A stretch of 60,000 nt of DNA from Symsagittifera roscoffensis (GCF_963678635.1 NC_087070.1:32095704-32155703), one strand, 5' to 3'. Counted from the first letter of the stretch, positions 1-13,200 are shown. The notes: generated from the sequence alone by a model not told the origin. Numbers and translations: made by a program.

Positions 1-675
1 GACGAAATTCGGAAAATTACAACAATTTTGATCGAAAAAATTTTGTTTTCGCCAACTTTTATTAAGTCTTTTTCTGAGCAGTTTCTTTAGTTAGGGGGAT
101 TGAGCTACGAAGTAGGTCACTGTACAGAAGCTTTTGCTGTTCGGAAAAGCTCGGACATCTGAAATTTTGGGGTTTGACAGTTTGGTCGAAAATCAGTAAT
201 TTTCGACAAAATTGGGGTGTTTCTCGGGTCTAAATAGGAGATAAGTAATATAACGTAAGGATAATAATCTATTAGTAGCCATTAATTAATATTACTTTAC
301 CCTCATTGGCATCAAAATATCCGAATTAAGATCCTTAATTCGGAAAATCGCAATCGATGGAGGGTGCAATCGGACCGCGCCAAATGTGCCACCCACCACT
401 TAAGTTTTGATGAAATAGTACCCGAACGATACTAAAATTGTTTCAACGATTTCCAACAGTCGTTGTGGATGTTGTCCCTGATGCCCCTGTTGAGTCTGGA
501 ACACGTCGGTCAGCTTGCCACTCTACCCTCCGTTCACCGGCAAATCACCATTAACGTGCTTGAATACTCAAATTACACTCAAGGGAGGATACCTAACCCG
601 CCACCAAAACACTCAATCTTTCTATCAGAAATGATATAAAACAATCTGAAACAACAACAAATAGGAAGGTCAGAT
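1..675. repeat. Left copy of a long direct repeat (LTR-like)
   Basis: This stretch is repeated at 3828-4501 with a handful of substitutions and one 1-base deletion. It starts at the window edge, so its true left end is unseen. Identity stops right after AAGGTCAGAT. Spacing and near-identity fit an LTR pair, but a tandem duplication of a 3.83-kb unit would look the same. Confidence 0.85.
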
Positions 676-699
676 TGTATCTCGTAGGAGCATAGGTTT

Positions 700-1680
700 T
701 GTCATGATCGTTCAACAGTCGCTCGATCTCTCTTGTCATCCCAACTTATCTTTCCTCTGACTCCTTGCTTTCTTGAGCCAAGCTCGCCGCTAGGCATTGA
801 TCGGTGTTACGAATCAATTGTGCCTGACCGACTCTCACCTGTGACTTCACGTTTGTTAGCTCATCTCGCAATTTCTCTTGACCCTGGTGAGCTCTCTCTT
901 CGACTCGATCAATTCTCTTAGTCATGTCCCGTCGCAGCTTTTCAAGGCTTCAACGCCAGCAAACATGTCACTTATATCGCCAGCCGCCCCCGATACCGGG
1001 GTGAGACCCAGACAAGATGAGGTCAAAGGAGGTTGTAGCCTGGTACTTGATGACGCGCCGCCCTTCTGCGTGCCCGTCGACACCATCATCCTGTAGAACG
1101 TCGAGGATACTCCTACGGTTATCCCATCAGACATCGGCCTGGTCGGCGAGTTGGACAATGCTTTCTTGCTCTTATCATTCCTTGGGCACGGCGTCAAGTC
1201 CACATCCGAATGAGCTATCTCCCTATAGTCATAACTGGAAGATAAACCCTCAGTTTGGAGTGACGCCATGCGCTCATCATACAAAGACTTCCAGCTTTTC
1301 TTGGCTTTCGAACTCGATTGTTCCTCCCTGGGCTTATACTTGATATCATCGCATTCTTGCCCTGCTTGACTAGAGCTGATTGTTCCTTTCTCCACTTGTT
1401 AACTTAGCCTCTGATTTGGACATTCCCCTGAACAATAGTTCTTCTCGCAGTTCGACCTCGGAACGCTCCGAGGCCTCCTCCGTTCTTTCAACTTCCTCCC
1501 GATCAAAGTCCTCGCCTGGCTCTTCCAGGTCCGCGTGATGGTGGTAGTCGGGTCGGATCAGCGATTGCTCCCCTTCCTAGAAGGGGTCCGTAAGCGTCTC
1601 GCTCGCCTGTTTGGTCTCATCACTTCGCCCTTGATTGCCATCGAGGTTCTTCTCGCTTCTCAGTTTCACTCCGCTCACTG
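700..1680 (-). pseudogene. Broken gag-like / coiled-coil reading frame
   Basis: On the - strand the longest open piece (922-1395, 157 codons) is hydrophilic and rich in Ser, Lys, Asp and Glu. Neighbouring pieces in shifted frames continue on both sides: an acidic Glu-rich part at 1430-1680, and a helical part at 700-920 with KRIDRVEERAHQGQEKLRDE. GC content and charge pattern suggest a decayed gag-like structural protein, but no zinc knuckle or capsid motif was found. Confidence 0.4.
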
Positions 1681-2391
1681 AAAGACCAGCTTGACCTTAA
1701 GTCGTTGCTTCGTCAGCAAAAACGTCGGAAATGGTGCTAGTCAGCGATCGGCTATGCCGTGTTTTAAACTTTCATGTAGTCACCGTGCTCAGCCTGGGAA
1801 TCTTAGTTGTTGCTCCTAAAGAGTCTCTACGCTACTTGCTACGTGATAAAAAAAATTCCACGGCAATGCACAAGTTTCAAAATTAAATTCACAAAAAAAA
1901 ACATTTGCTCAAGTCTACTCACTCGGGTCCTCTAATATCAAAAGTATACTTTTGATCTCGTAGCGATACTATCAATGATTCAGCTCAGTTTACACAGAGG
2001 CCCTGCTTAGTGTTTAGGTGTTATCAAATCCACTCAGTTACTAGTATAACAGTATCACAAAAGTTTCACAAGATTTAGTCGATACACAAAACACAATTGA
2101 TAATCAGATAAGAATATCTTATAGGTGACAGCGACCTTTTGTTCAGTATTAATTTTACCGCCACACTTGTATCAAATCGCTTCCTCGCTTATGATCAAAC
2201 AATTTTTTTATAAAAGAGCAGTGATGGTTTCAGTAACAGATAATTAAAACTTAGTCTTAAAGAAAAAGATTTTCCTCAACGCTCCAAAGAACAAACCCCA
2301 GGACACTGTTTTCTCAAGTGAGTGTGTATTTGCCTAATACACTCACCGAGGTCTTCTTTTAGGTGTCCCGCGATTGCGCGAGTTGTCCTAC

Positions 2392-2601
2392 TTAATAGCT
2401 CAAGGCAACTTCTGATCGAAAATTTCTAAAGTCTCTGAAAAAGCTCTCCCACACCCGGGCCGCTCCAAGTGCACGAGAGTACGGAACAACTTTTCTTCTC
2501 AAGTGAGTGTGGATTTGCCTAATACCCTCACCGAGGTCTTCTTTTAGGTGTTCCCGGATTGCCCGAGCTTTCCTATTAAGTAGCTCAAGGTAACCACACA
2601 A
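2392..2601 (-). pseudogene. Short helical frame in LTR-like element
   Basis: The 69-codon - strand frame reads YLELLNRKARAIREHLKEDL and continues as a charged helix. A second, diverged copy of the same ~100 bp lies at about 2310-2414. This is probably a remnant of the element's structural frame; no function is claimed. Confidence 0.3.
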
Positions 2602-3827
2602 TCAAAATAACAATCAAAAAACTTCTGATAAAGCCGATCTAGAATCCAAAGTTGATCGCGAATTTCCAGCCAAACTGGGCTCCTAAGTTCTCAAAATTTA
2701 CACCCCGTTAGTAGTTGACCTTCTATTTTGTCCTTAAATAGATATTTACGATGTTCGAACTGCGCCGGAGGGTGCCTCTAATTCTTCACTAAGGAGGGTT
2801 GTTAAGGGGCTTAAGTTACTCCAGAGGGTTATTTCGGAGGGTTGTTAAGACACTTAGCTTACTCCGGAGGGTACCGTAGTCACATAAGTAACTTCAGAAG
2901 GTCCCCTTAAGTTCACTTAAGAAGGGTCAGTAAGAGGCTTAATACGCTCCGGAGGGTTGCTTCGGAGGGTTCCCTCAAAATTCTAAATTTTTAAAGTCAC
3001 ACTTAAAAGGATCTCCAACTAGTCTCAGAAAGTTTCAAAACAAGCTAAATTCACTCCGTACGGTTATTTTAACTTCTTCGGAGGGCTGTTTGGAAAGTTT
3101 CTATTAAGGAGGTTCGCTAAGGGGCTTAGCTGACTCCGAAGGGTTACCTCGGAGGGTTCCCCAAAAATTGCGAAAACGGATGATTTCACCGCTGTAAAGC
3201 GACCAATTGCACTCTAATCGACTTAAAACTAGGTTGGCTGACTCGGTCAGCCCTGCCAGTAGGATAAAAAGGTGATCTTATAAAATTTTCTGCCGCTATG
3301 ATGGTTCCAGAAAAATTTGACCCTCCGAACCAATAAATTCTAAAAAATTCTTCTTCCCTAGAGTTATCGACCCAAAAACGGTCAGATCTAGAAAATTGAT
3401 TAAACGTTTCGACTTATGATACCAAAATTATTCCGATCGGTCGGCTAGTCTTTGAGAAATCGCCAAAAACGCGTTCGTGAAATTGGCCTTTTTTTACGAC
3501 CTATATAGGTTTTGAAAGACTTTTTCCGCAATTCTCAGTGAGAGTGCCTAAAAATAATTGAAACGAGCGTAGTAGCCCGCCCCGTACAGAACTGGATTAA
3601 TGCAAAAAACCGGACCAAAATTAGTTTGGAAACAAAAATTTGACCAAAAACTATCAAATTTGGACCTTCCGATTCCTTCCTTTTCCAATCTTTAAGTCTA
3701 TAGCTCTATCCACGGAGCTACTCGGAGGGTTACTCAAAGATCTCTCCTCTGCTAGCACGCTCCTAACGCAAAAATTTTTTCGCGCTCTAACTCTAAAAGC
3801 TCAAAAACTTGATCCTCAAAACATATT

Positions 3828-4501
3828 GACGAAATTCGGAAAATTACAACAATTTTGATCGAAAAAATTTTGTTTTCGCCAACTTTTATTAAGTCTTTTT
3901 CTGAGCAGTTTCTTTAGTTAGAGGGATTGAGCTACGAAGTAGGTCACTGTACAGAAGCTTTTGCTGTTCGGAAAAGCTCGGACATCTGAAATTTTGGGGT
4001 TTGACAGTTTGGTCGAAAATCAGTAATTTTCGACAAAATTGGGGTGTTTCTCGGGTCTAAATAGGAGATAAGTAATATAACGTAAGGATTATAATCTATT
4101 AGTAGCCATTTATTAATATTACTTTACCCTCATTGGCATCAAAATATCCGAATTAAGATCCTTAATTCGGAAAATCGCAATCGATGGAGGGTGCAATCGG
4201 ACCGCGCCAAATGTGCCCCCACCACTTAAGTTTTGATGAAATAGTACCCGAACGATACTAAAATTGTTTCAACGATTTCCAACAGTCGTTGTGGATGTTG
4301 TCCCTGATGCCCCTGTTGAGTCTGGAACACGTCGGTCAGCTTGCCACTCTACCCTCCGTTCACCGGCAAATCACCATTAACGTGCTTGAATACTCAAATT
4401 ACACTCAAGGGAGGATACCTAACCCGCCACCAAAACACTCAATCTTTCTATCAGAAATGATATAAAACAATCTGAAACAACAACAAATAGGAAGGTCAGA
4501 T
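3828..4501. repeat. Right copy of the long direct repeat (LTR-like)
   Basis: This is the partner of 1-675, offset by 3,827 bases. Flanks differ after GTCAGAT (TGTATCTCG on the left, CGCATCTCC on the right). The target duplication cannot be tested because the left end of the left copy is outside the window. Confidence 0.85.
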
Positions 4502-7206
4502 CGCATCTCCTCCGGAAATAACATATAAACTATCACTTTAGGTTATTTTTTGTTTTTGGTCTTTGTTGGATTTTCTTACTGTTTTTGGTCTTTTTTGGAT
4601 TTCTTACTGTTTTTTTTACTTTTTTCTTTTCAGATAAATTTATTTTTGGCTTTTTCTTGGTTATACATTGTTTTCGTTTGGTTTTACGCTTTCTCTTTAA
4701 TTGTTTTTGGTCCCGGGACCTTGGGATCAGCGGGCTCATGACTTCCCACCTAACCCTTCGGCCCCCGGAATTTTCGGTCTTAACTAAGTTAAAAAGCTGA
4801 ATAGTACTAGGCGGAGGGTCGTCACTTTCCCCCTAGTACAACAAAGGTCATCAAGGTTTCTAACTCGGGCATACGCCCGTAGCGGAGGGTTCGTCGCTGA
4901 AACGTTTGCTGATCATGATGATCTTATGCCTTGACAGGCCCATCCAGGAGCGCCATAAAAACGTCTAAGTAACATTCGCCCAAATACTACACAGTGACGG
5001 AGCGTAGAAAAAACCTGTAGACGACTGGCCGGCGTCAGTTACCTGAATTCTACTCGTTTTTCACCGTCTCGGCCTAGCCAGTTGATTTTCTGGTCTGTCT
5101 GGGGTTAAGTAAAAAGTTACCATCTTTAGGCCATCAATCAAACGACTTCGGTTTACATGTAATCAGCTTCGGTTTACATGCGAACACAACCACATAGCTG
5201 GGTCTCAGATCCCTAGACTACATGATTGTTATTAATAACACGGCTCGAACATCCTACTTTACTGTGTTTTTGGTGACAGTTCTAAATTAAATCCATTGGA
5301 GATGGATTGACCCTTTCCTTTTTCTAACTACTCTAATTCTGAAACAACAATTAATACCGGTTTTGACTCAAAATTTATGGAATCAGAGTAGCTTAAAAGT
5401 CAATTCTTTACAGTCCATCACCATATATTGTCTCTGGGCGGCCAAGCCTCCGATTGCGTGCTTTTTCTGTAATAACGTCGTTATTACCCTCAATTCGTGG
5501 CACGGGAGGGTACTGCTCTTTACTTCTTCCCCACTGAAGCCTCCTTTCTTGCTAATTCCTTCTGCGATGTGTCATATTGTGCGTGATCGTCACGATAAGA
5601 GGCTTCGTGTTTTAGTTCGTTCTCGTTCAACTGTGCTTCACTAAATTGGTCGTTGTTCTGTTTTTCGTCACTTTTCACTCAAAAGTGGCCATTTTTCGTA
5701 TTTCTCAGAAATATTCCTTCGCCAATCGAAATTTTGAAAATTAAAAATTCCAGAAAATTCTAGCCTCCTTTTCAACAGTTTTCAATCACTAAGGCCTCTA
5801 ATGCTATTTTCGTGTTGTGCCGGAAGGTTAGGCTGTGCCAATCCGGCGGAATGGCACAGAGCCAAGGACGGGTAGTTTTCTTAAGCAGAGAATCTTCGCA
5901 ATACAGGTTGCAAACGCTGCGTGCGTACTGGGCACTATCAATGATATTTTTTGAAGGTTTTTCCTAGCTTCAGAGCCAAGGTAACGAAAACACAGCTTTA
6001 ATGAAATTATCTGATAGTCCTTAGCCTCCTATCAGGTCATTTTTCGAGTTTCTTTCACTTCAGGTTCAATCTGTGCAGGTTGAGTCCCAACCATTTGACT
6101 CTTAGTTTTTGTTCATGTTATACTTTACTTTCCCCAATTGATGATAATTTAATGGTTTTTGGACTGGGTGAAATGATGAAGACTAGTGATGTAACTTCAG
6201 CTACCATGATAATTTCTGAACTGTTTTACTTGCGAATTAGACTTTTTTCCGTAAACAAAGTTTCTTGCTTTTTTCAATTGAACTTTCACAAATTCTAGAT
6301 TCCTTCTTACTTGGCTCAGAGATAAGGCTGTTGCCTTCGCGCCCTAAGTTCTGGGTTTATGTCTCGGCCTGACCGTGTTTTTTTAGAATATATGCATCTG
6401 AAAAAAAGTTTTGTAGAAATTTAACTTTCGTTTGTCTGCTCAAGTTTTGTCGGCTTAGTTGCCACGTCACACATCTTGCTTTTCATGAAAGTAACTTTCA
6501 TGGCAGTTGTTCCAGTGCAAGTGTTGTCAACTGTAGTTACAGGGAAGGAAACTTGAAACTTTGGAAAAAAATTCAAATCATTTTTATTGGCCCAACTGGG
6601 GTCTGCTCAGATTGTCGACTTAGTTGCCTCATCACCGATTTTTCTTTTGCTGTAAAAGTAGTTGCAAGTGTTGTTCATTGTAGTTTCAGGTGGTACTTAA
6701 AAAAGTAACGCTTTTTTATAAAATCATATTTTATGCTCACTCTGTATTTGAAGAAGAAGAATTTCTGCTCACTCTGTATTTGCGCAAAGATTGTGAGCTT
6801 TCTTTCTTATTTTTTGTTCAGTTGCTAATGTATTATTCAAATGTCTGTTGTTTTTGCCTAGATTAAATTTCTTTCGAGGCATACAGAAATTTAAATTTGG
6901 TAGAACTATTTTTTTAACTAACTTCAATTTTTCAGCTTTTTTTATAGTTGTGTATTATCGCAAGTGGTGCGAAGCGGAATATAATAGTTGAATTTGCCAG
7001 AAACACTCCAGAGTAGTATGCATCAACAATTACCCTGAAATTAATGCGCTAACTTTCTGACAATATTGAGACATTTTAACTGGTGATATTGTCTCCTTCG
7101 TTGACCTGATTTAATATCATCACGGTATTTTTCCAGAGAGCTTAATGTCATACAGGGTTATGAGAGCCTATACGACTAGCGCATCGGCTAGCGAAATCAG
7201 AGTGGA
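4502..7206. other. Spacer upstream of kinase gene, no gene recognised
   Basis: Only short chance frames occur, including a low-complexity Phe/Leu-rich pair at 4533-4800. GGAGGGTT motifs continue at about 4812 and 4879. A roughly 120-bp unit containing GTTGCAAGTGTTGT...TGTAGTTTCAGG is present twice (about 6440-6560 and 6590-6720) and again near 39,000. The kinase promoter and 5' UTR must lie in the right part but show no clear landmark. Confidence 0.5.
6304..6385 (+). repeat. tRNA-derived SINE-like fragment
   Basis: TTGGCTCAGAGATAAGG resembles a pol III A box, and CTGGGTTTATGTCTCGG about 40 nt later resembles a diverged B box/T arm, followed by a T run. A similar fragment is at 49262-49355. 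The copy is degenerate. Confidence 0.35.
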
Positions 7207-7252
7207 ATGAATGGCATGAATAACTACGAAATACTAAGCACTGCTGGCGAAG
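7207..7252 (+). CDS. CDKL5-like: CDKL5-like exon 1 (start, glycine loop)
   Basis: The exon opens with ATG and encodes 15 codons plus one base. It reads [16 protein letters not shown] and stops at a GTAACT donor. The last residues begin the ATP-binding glycine loop, and the split Gly codon is completed by exon 2. A 5' untranslated exon further upstream was not resolved. Confidence 0.8.
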
Positions 7253-10200
7253 GTAACTCCTCGCATAAATAGTTGATTAAGGCGAGATGATAGGGTTGGA
7301 TAATATTCAACATACCTTGGTGGAAGCTTTTAGTTTCAAAGGTGCTATAATTGAACAGCTACCCACTGTGCAATCTTGTGCGTTAAAACTGAAATTTCGT
7401 TTAAGGGGCTTTCGGCGTTGTCTTGAAATGCCGTGACCGAAGAACAGAAGAATTAGTAGCAGTTAAGAAAATCAAAAAGACCGGTAAGAAGTTAGCAATT
7501 TGTTTCAGCTGGTATCACATCTATTATATATTTAAATGCGGGCTTCACTATCTCGCCATGTTTAAGCTTTTTCAACGTATTATTTTTGCATGTTTAAGCT
7601 ATATCGTATATTGCAATGGTTAAGATTTTTTTTCGATTTTCCTATTTGATTTTAGTGGTTACTTTACCGAGTTTAAATTAAGCAGCCCAATATCGAATTA
7701 GGGGTGGCGAACTTGGCCTCCAATTTTGAATGCCCGATCATTTTAGTTAACGAGATAAGACGATTTTGAGATTTTTTCAAAATTTTTCAGAGATTTCAAA
7801 TAAAATAATTACAAAACTTGAAGTTGCCAACCCTTTAGTTGGGTGCTGTCAGAATACTCTAAGGAGTTACAAATCTTGCCTCCAAATATGACAGTTCAAG
7901 TTCTTGTAGTTTTCGAGATATGACGTTTTTTGTGATTTTTTCAAAAAATTTTCAGAAAACTTAGATGAATTTTTTTTCGCAAAATCTGAAATTCCCAACC
8001 CTGTAGTTGGGCCCTGTCAGAGTATTCTCAAAGATTGCAAAACTTGACTCCAAATATGATTGCTCAGTTCTTTGTAGTTATCGAGATATGACGTTTTTTT
8101 GCGATTTTTTCAAAAATTTCCAGAAACTTAAGTTATTATTAGTTTTTAAAAATCTGAAATTCCCAACCCTGTAGTTAGCTTTTGTCAGGGTACTCTCAAA
8201 GATTGCGAACCTTGCCTCCAAATATGATTGCTCAGTTCTTTGTAGTTTTCGAGATATGACGTTTTCTGTGATTTTTTCAATAATTTTCAGGAAACTTCAG
8301 AAAATTTAAACTAATAATTTTTCAAATTTTGAAATTTCCAACATTATAGTTCGGTGTTGTCAGGGTACTCTAAAGAGTTGCAAATCTTGCCACATGCTAC
8401 TGCTAAACGCGACTGCTCAAATGCTTTTAGTTTCCGTAATGTGATCTTTTTGATTTTTTCAAAATTTCTCGAAGAACTTATCTACAAAGAAATTCAAAAA
8501 ATTTGGAAACACTAACTTGAGGAAGATACAACCTTATTGTCAGCGTACAACCAGGCGTCACAAATCTTATGTCCTAATATGAATGCTCAAATCCCGTAGG
8601 TTTCCGCGATAAGACGTTTTTTTTAAAATTTTTTTTCCGGGAAACTTAGGTTCAAAAAAATTCACAAAATTTTGGATTCCTAACCCGATAGAAGGGTGCT
8701 CTCAGGGACTTCCAGTGGTTGCAAAGCTGGCCTCCAAATTTCTCCAGAGGCCCATTAAGTTTTCGAGATGACGCTTTTAAAAAGGGAATTAAAAAAATTT
8801 CTAAGTTCGAAATTACCAACCCTGTAATTGGGTGCAGTCAGAGTACACTAAAAGTTTGCAGATGTTGTTTGCAATATATGCGGTTTTTCATGAGCTGTCG
8901 TAAATTTGAAGCACCGAAGGTGCCTTAAACGCTAGTTGTTTTTATCAGGTTTGTTCAGTAACAATATCCTGACCATTTTTGTACTTTTACGATTTTTACC
9001 TATGTATCCTTAGGCAATGATCCAGAAAGCAAAGAAGCTACTCTATTGCGCGAGCTGCGCCAAGAAAATATTGTTCAGCTCAAAGACTGTTTCACCAGAA
9101 GATCCACTTTGTATCTGGTGTTCGAGTTCGTCGAACAGGTAAGTCAAACTTTATCACAGAATGCAATAGAAGTGGCTACTCCTGGTTTGCTGCTGGTTTT
9201 GATTTCTGAGACTGTATTTACGAAGCAGCAAACCTATATTGCACAAATTGCACTCCAATTGCTGGAAAATTACTCACCTAAAGGCTATCAGAATATAATA
9301 ATTTTTAGTTGCCACCAACACTCCAGAGTAGTATGCATCTACAATTACTCTGAAGTAAATGTGCTAATTTTCTGACAAATTACACTACAAGACCTTATAA
9401 AAAAGAGTTAATGATTTTTGAAAAAATGTGGTCATTTTCTCACTTAAACGACTTCGGTTTACTGTGTACCTGCTACGGTAAATGAACTGTTTCTGGTTTT
9501 GTTTTTTAAGACTTTCGAGAAGCCGCTGTTTTTTGTGAAAATCGACTTTTGATCGCAATGTATTTATATTGCTTTGCAGGGGTGGATCTAGGATTTTCTC
9601 GAGGGGGGGGGGGGGGGGGGGTGCGGATTTTCAAAAAAAATGGTCGATTTTTTTTATAGGTCGACCAAATTGGTTTTACGCAAAGCACTAAAATGTCCTT
9701 ATTTTGGCCAAAATTTCAGCACCGCAGGCAAAATTTTGAAAAAACACTAAGAAAGCGTTTTTAGGCACTTTTTGGAACAGTTGACTAAAAATCGTCTTGG
9801 ATTATGTGTTTGTTTGGATGGGTCGTAAAAACTTTTAAATTTTGCCACTCAGTAAGTAGTTTCCATTTTAAGGGCTGTTTATGAACTGCATCCGATAAAA
9901 ATATGAAGTTTTTGTAGCTGTAATTTTTCAACTTTTGCCTAGTTAGTTTTCCAAGTAATTTTTCCAACTTTATTTTTCATGTTTTTTTTCTGTCTTTTTT
10001 CGTTCATTAATTTCTGGCGCAATGTTTTTTTTGTATCGCAAGTGTTGTGATCTCCGCGCCGTCTCTGTTAGGCTTGCGATTAGCAAATTAGGTTTGCGAT
10101 CCCAAAGCACTATAATAGCCCAAAAAAACGTTTGCGCCGCAGGCAAATTAAAAAAAATGTCGTTTATGGGAACTTTTGCAAAGTTTTAACCTGAGTTTTG

Positions 10201-13200
10201 CGTTCTTCCGGCGCACGCTCCCCTTCAAAATTACTATATATTGGCGCCTTTAGAAATTTTAAGGGTTGCTCATCCGAAAATCGATGTCATTTAATAATAC
10301 CAAAGGGGGGACCCTTTACTTGGCGAGGTGGTAGAATCCCTGAGTGGGAGGCGTCCACCCCCTCCCCCTATAATCGCACCTGAGCTGTTCATTCGTTTTT
10401 AATTAATTGAAGTCCTTAATTTTCTTGCTCATTTGTTTTTAAATAACATTTCGAAATTTACAAAATTCGCGTAAAAACCAATCATTTCGAACAATTCACT
10501 TACAGTTGCTTACGATTGAAGCAATTGTGATCTACTTGGTTGCTTTTCATACGCTTTTTGATTAAAGCTAACATAAAAAAGGAGCTTAATAATGGTCGCT
10601 CAGATTTTTTGTTGGCCTTTTTTTAGGTTGCTCGAATGGATTTTCTGACCTCTCCTGAAGTGCTAATAACACTTCTGCCTTTCTATATATTGGCAATGTT
10701 TTTTTTATTGAAACTTTTATTGAAACAGTCACAAACTACAACTGAAATTTCACAATTTTGTAAATTTACCATGTCTGATTTTGAGTTTTTTTCTCATTTT
10801 TTTTTTTGAATATTTAGCAATTTTAGTTTGTTATATTGACTTAGTCAACTGTTTTTGCGTTATTTCGAGGGCAAAACATATTCGCTTTGGATTGTCTTTT
10901 TTTTGCAAGAGTCCTAAAAACTTGTAGTTTTTACAATGTTTTTATGACAAGTTTGTTTTCGGCTCAAAAGGTTTCGACCCAAAGTTTGTCGTCTTTGTTG
11001 CCACTCAGTAAATACCTTCCGTTTTTAATGGCTGTTTATAAACTTCATCCTATACAAATACGAAGTTTTTGTAGCCTGTCAAGTTATTTTTCAAGTAATT
11101 TCCTAATTACTTTTTCAGAATTTTTTTACGTTTTCATTTTTTTAATCATTTTTTTTGCTGTGCTCTTCTTCAATTTTTTTAAGTTAATTTCAAAATAACC
11201 AAACTGGGTTGATTTTCAAAAGTTAATTGTTTTTTGTAGACTTGATGTTTTCCTAATTCAGTTTGTTTTTGCTATTTACTTCAAAAATTTTGTTTTCGGG
11301 TTCTTGGTTTTCGTCCTAGTTTCTGTCGGTTCATTTTCCGTTTTTTAATGCCAATTTTTTATCTGCTAAGGTTTTTATTTGTCTACTTTTAAAAGGATGG
11401 GTTTTGTTCCAATTTGATTAGATCTTATCTAAAAGTTTGTTTTCGGCTCAACAGGTATCGTTCCAAAGTTTGTCGTCTTTGTTGCCACTCGGTAAATACC
11501 TTCCGTTTTTAATGGCTGTTTATAAACTTCATCCGATACAAATATGAAGTTTTTGTAGCCTGTCAAGTTATTTTTCAAGTAATTTTTACTAATTACTTTC
11601 AGAATTTTTTCTACGTTTTCATTTTTTTATGCATTTTTTTTGGTGTGCTCTTCAATTTTTTTAAGTTAATTTCAAAATAACCAAACTGGGTTGATTTTCA
11701 AAAGTTATTTGTTTTTTGTAGACTTGATGTTTTCCTAATTCAGTTTGTTTTTGCTATTTACTTCAAGAAATTTTTTTTGGGTTCGTTGTTTTCCTCCTAG
11801 TTTCTGTCGGTTCATTTTCCGTTTTTTAATGCCAATTTTTTTATCTGCTAAGGTTTTTATTTGTCTACTTTTTATAGGATGGGTTTTGTTGCAATTTGAT
11901 TAGTTCTTATCTAAAAGATTGTTTTCGGCTCAACAGGTTTCAACCCAAAGTTTGTCGTCTTTGTTGCCACTCGGTAAATACCTTCCGTTTTTAATGGCTG
12001 TTTATAAACTTCATCCGATGCAAATATGAAGTTTTTGTAGCCTGTCAAGTAATTTTTCCTAATTATTTTTCAGAATTTTTTTGCGTTTTCATTTTTTATG
12101 CATTTTTTTTGGTGTGCTCTTCTTCAATTTTTTAAGTTAATTTCAAAATAACCAAACTGGGTTGATTTTCAAAAGTTATTTGTTTTTTGTAGACTTGATT
12201 TTTTCCTAATTCAGTTTGTTTTTGCTATTTACTTCAAAAAATTTGTTCTCGGGTTCGTGGTTTTCGTCCTAGTTTCTGTCGGTTCATTTTCCGTTTTTTA
12301 ATGCCCATTTTAATCTGCTAAGGTTTTTGTTTGTCTACTTTTTAAAGGATGGGTTTTGTTCCAATTTGATTAGTTCTTACTATAACTGAAACTTCACAAA
12401 TTTGTAAATTTACCACGTCTGATTTTTTCTTTTTTTTTGTTTTTCTTCTGGGTGTTCAACCAGTTTCAGTTTATGTTATATCGACTGAGTCAACTTATTT
12501 TGCGTAAATTTGATCGCAAAAAATAGCCGTCATGGTTTTTGTGTTTCAGTAGGATGGGTCGTAAAAACTTAAATTTTCTGAATTTTTTTGCCAACAGTTT
12601 TGTTTTCGGCTCAACGGGTTTGGACCCAAAGTTTGTCGCCTTTGTTGCCACTCGGTAAATAGTTTTCTATTTTAAGGGCTGTTTATGTACTTCATTCAAT
12701 ACAAATATGAAGTTTTTGTAGCTGTAATTCAACTTTTGTCAAGTTATTATTTCAAGTAATTTTTTCCAACTTAATTTTTTTTCTTCTGTCTTTTTTTTCA
12801 TTCATTATTTTATAGGACACGTTGTAGGAAACAGCGTTGTAGGGCACTTTGGATTTGACCAAAAACATCGCATTTTTTGGCGTGCCCTCCTTCAAGTATT
12901 TTATTTTAATTCCAGTAGATATCATAAAAGAAAATTATATTGTACAAATTCAAGAAAATAAATCTGTGAAAAACAACAATTAAAGCCTTTCTAGGATCAT
13001 TAACAGGCTAAAGGTCCTGATTTTATGGCCCTAAATATAAAGTTTATTGGCGCTGAAAGTGCCTCAAGGATAAATTATAGCATTGGTTGGCCAACTGAAT
13101 TTCGTAAAATAGTACGCCGCCCCTTCTCCGCACGCTACTGCTGAAAACCTTATTAATGCCCGGCTCATTTTTCCACTTTCATACTGATTTCTTGCATTAG

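Larger units (their letters stand above)
676..3827 (-). mobile_element. Interior of an LTR-like element without pol
   Basis: The 3.15 kb between the direct repeats is partly GC-rich (720-1700) and carries broken - strand frames but no reverse transcriptase, integrase or protease that I can see. It fits a non-autonomous or decayed LTR retrotransposon. A roughly 100-bp segment occurs twice (about 2310-2414 and 2498-2596), both with CTCAAGTGAGTGTG and CACCGAGGTCTTCTTTTAGG. Confidence 0.5.

Noticed and set aside
4533-4800. Overlapping Phe-rich (+) and Lys-rich (-) frames
   Set aside because: Both are products of a T-rich low-complexity tract; no gene support.
7690-8880. CRISPR-like repeat array
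   Set aside because: Units are 160-185 bp, diverged along their whole length, without short identical repeats and unique spacers; this is an intronic satellite.
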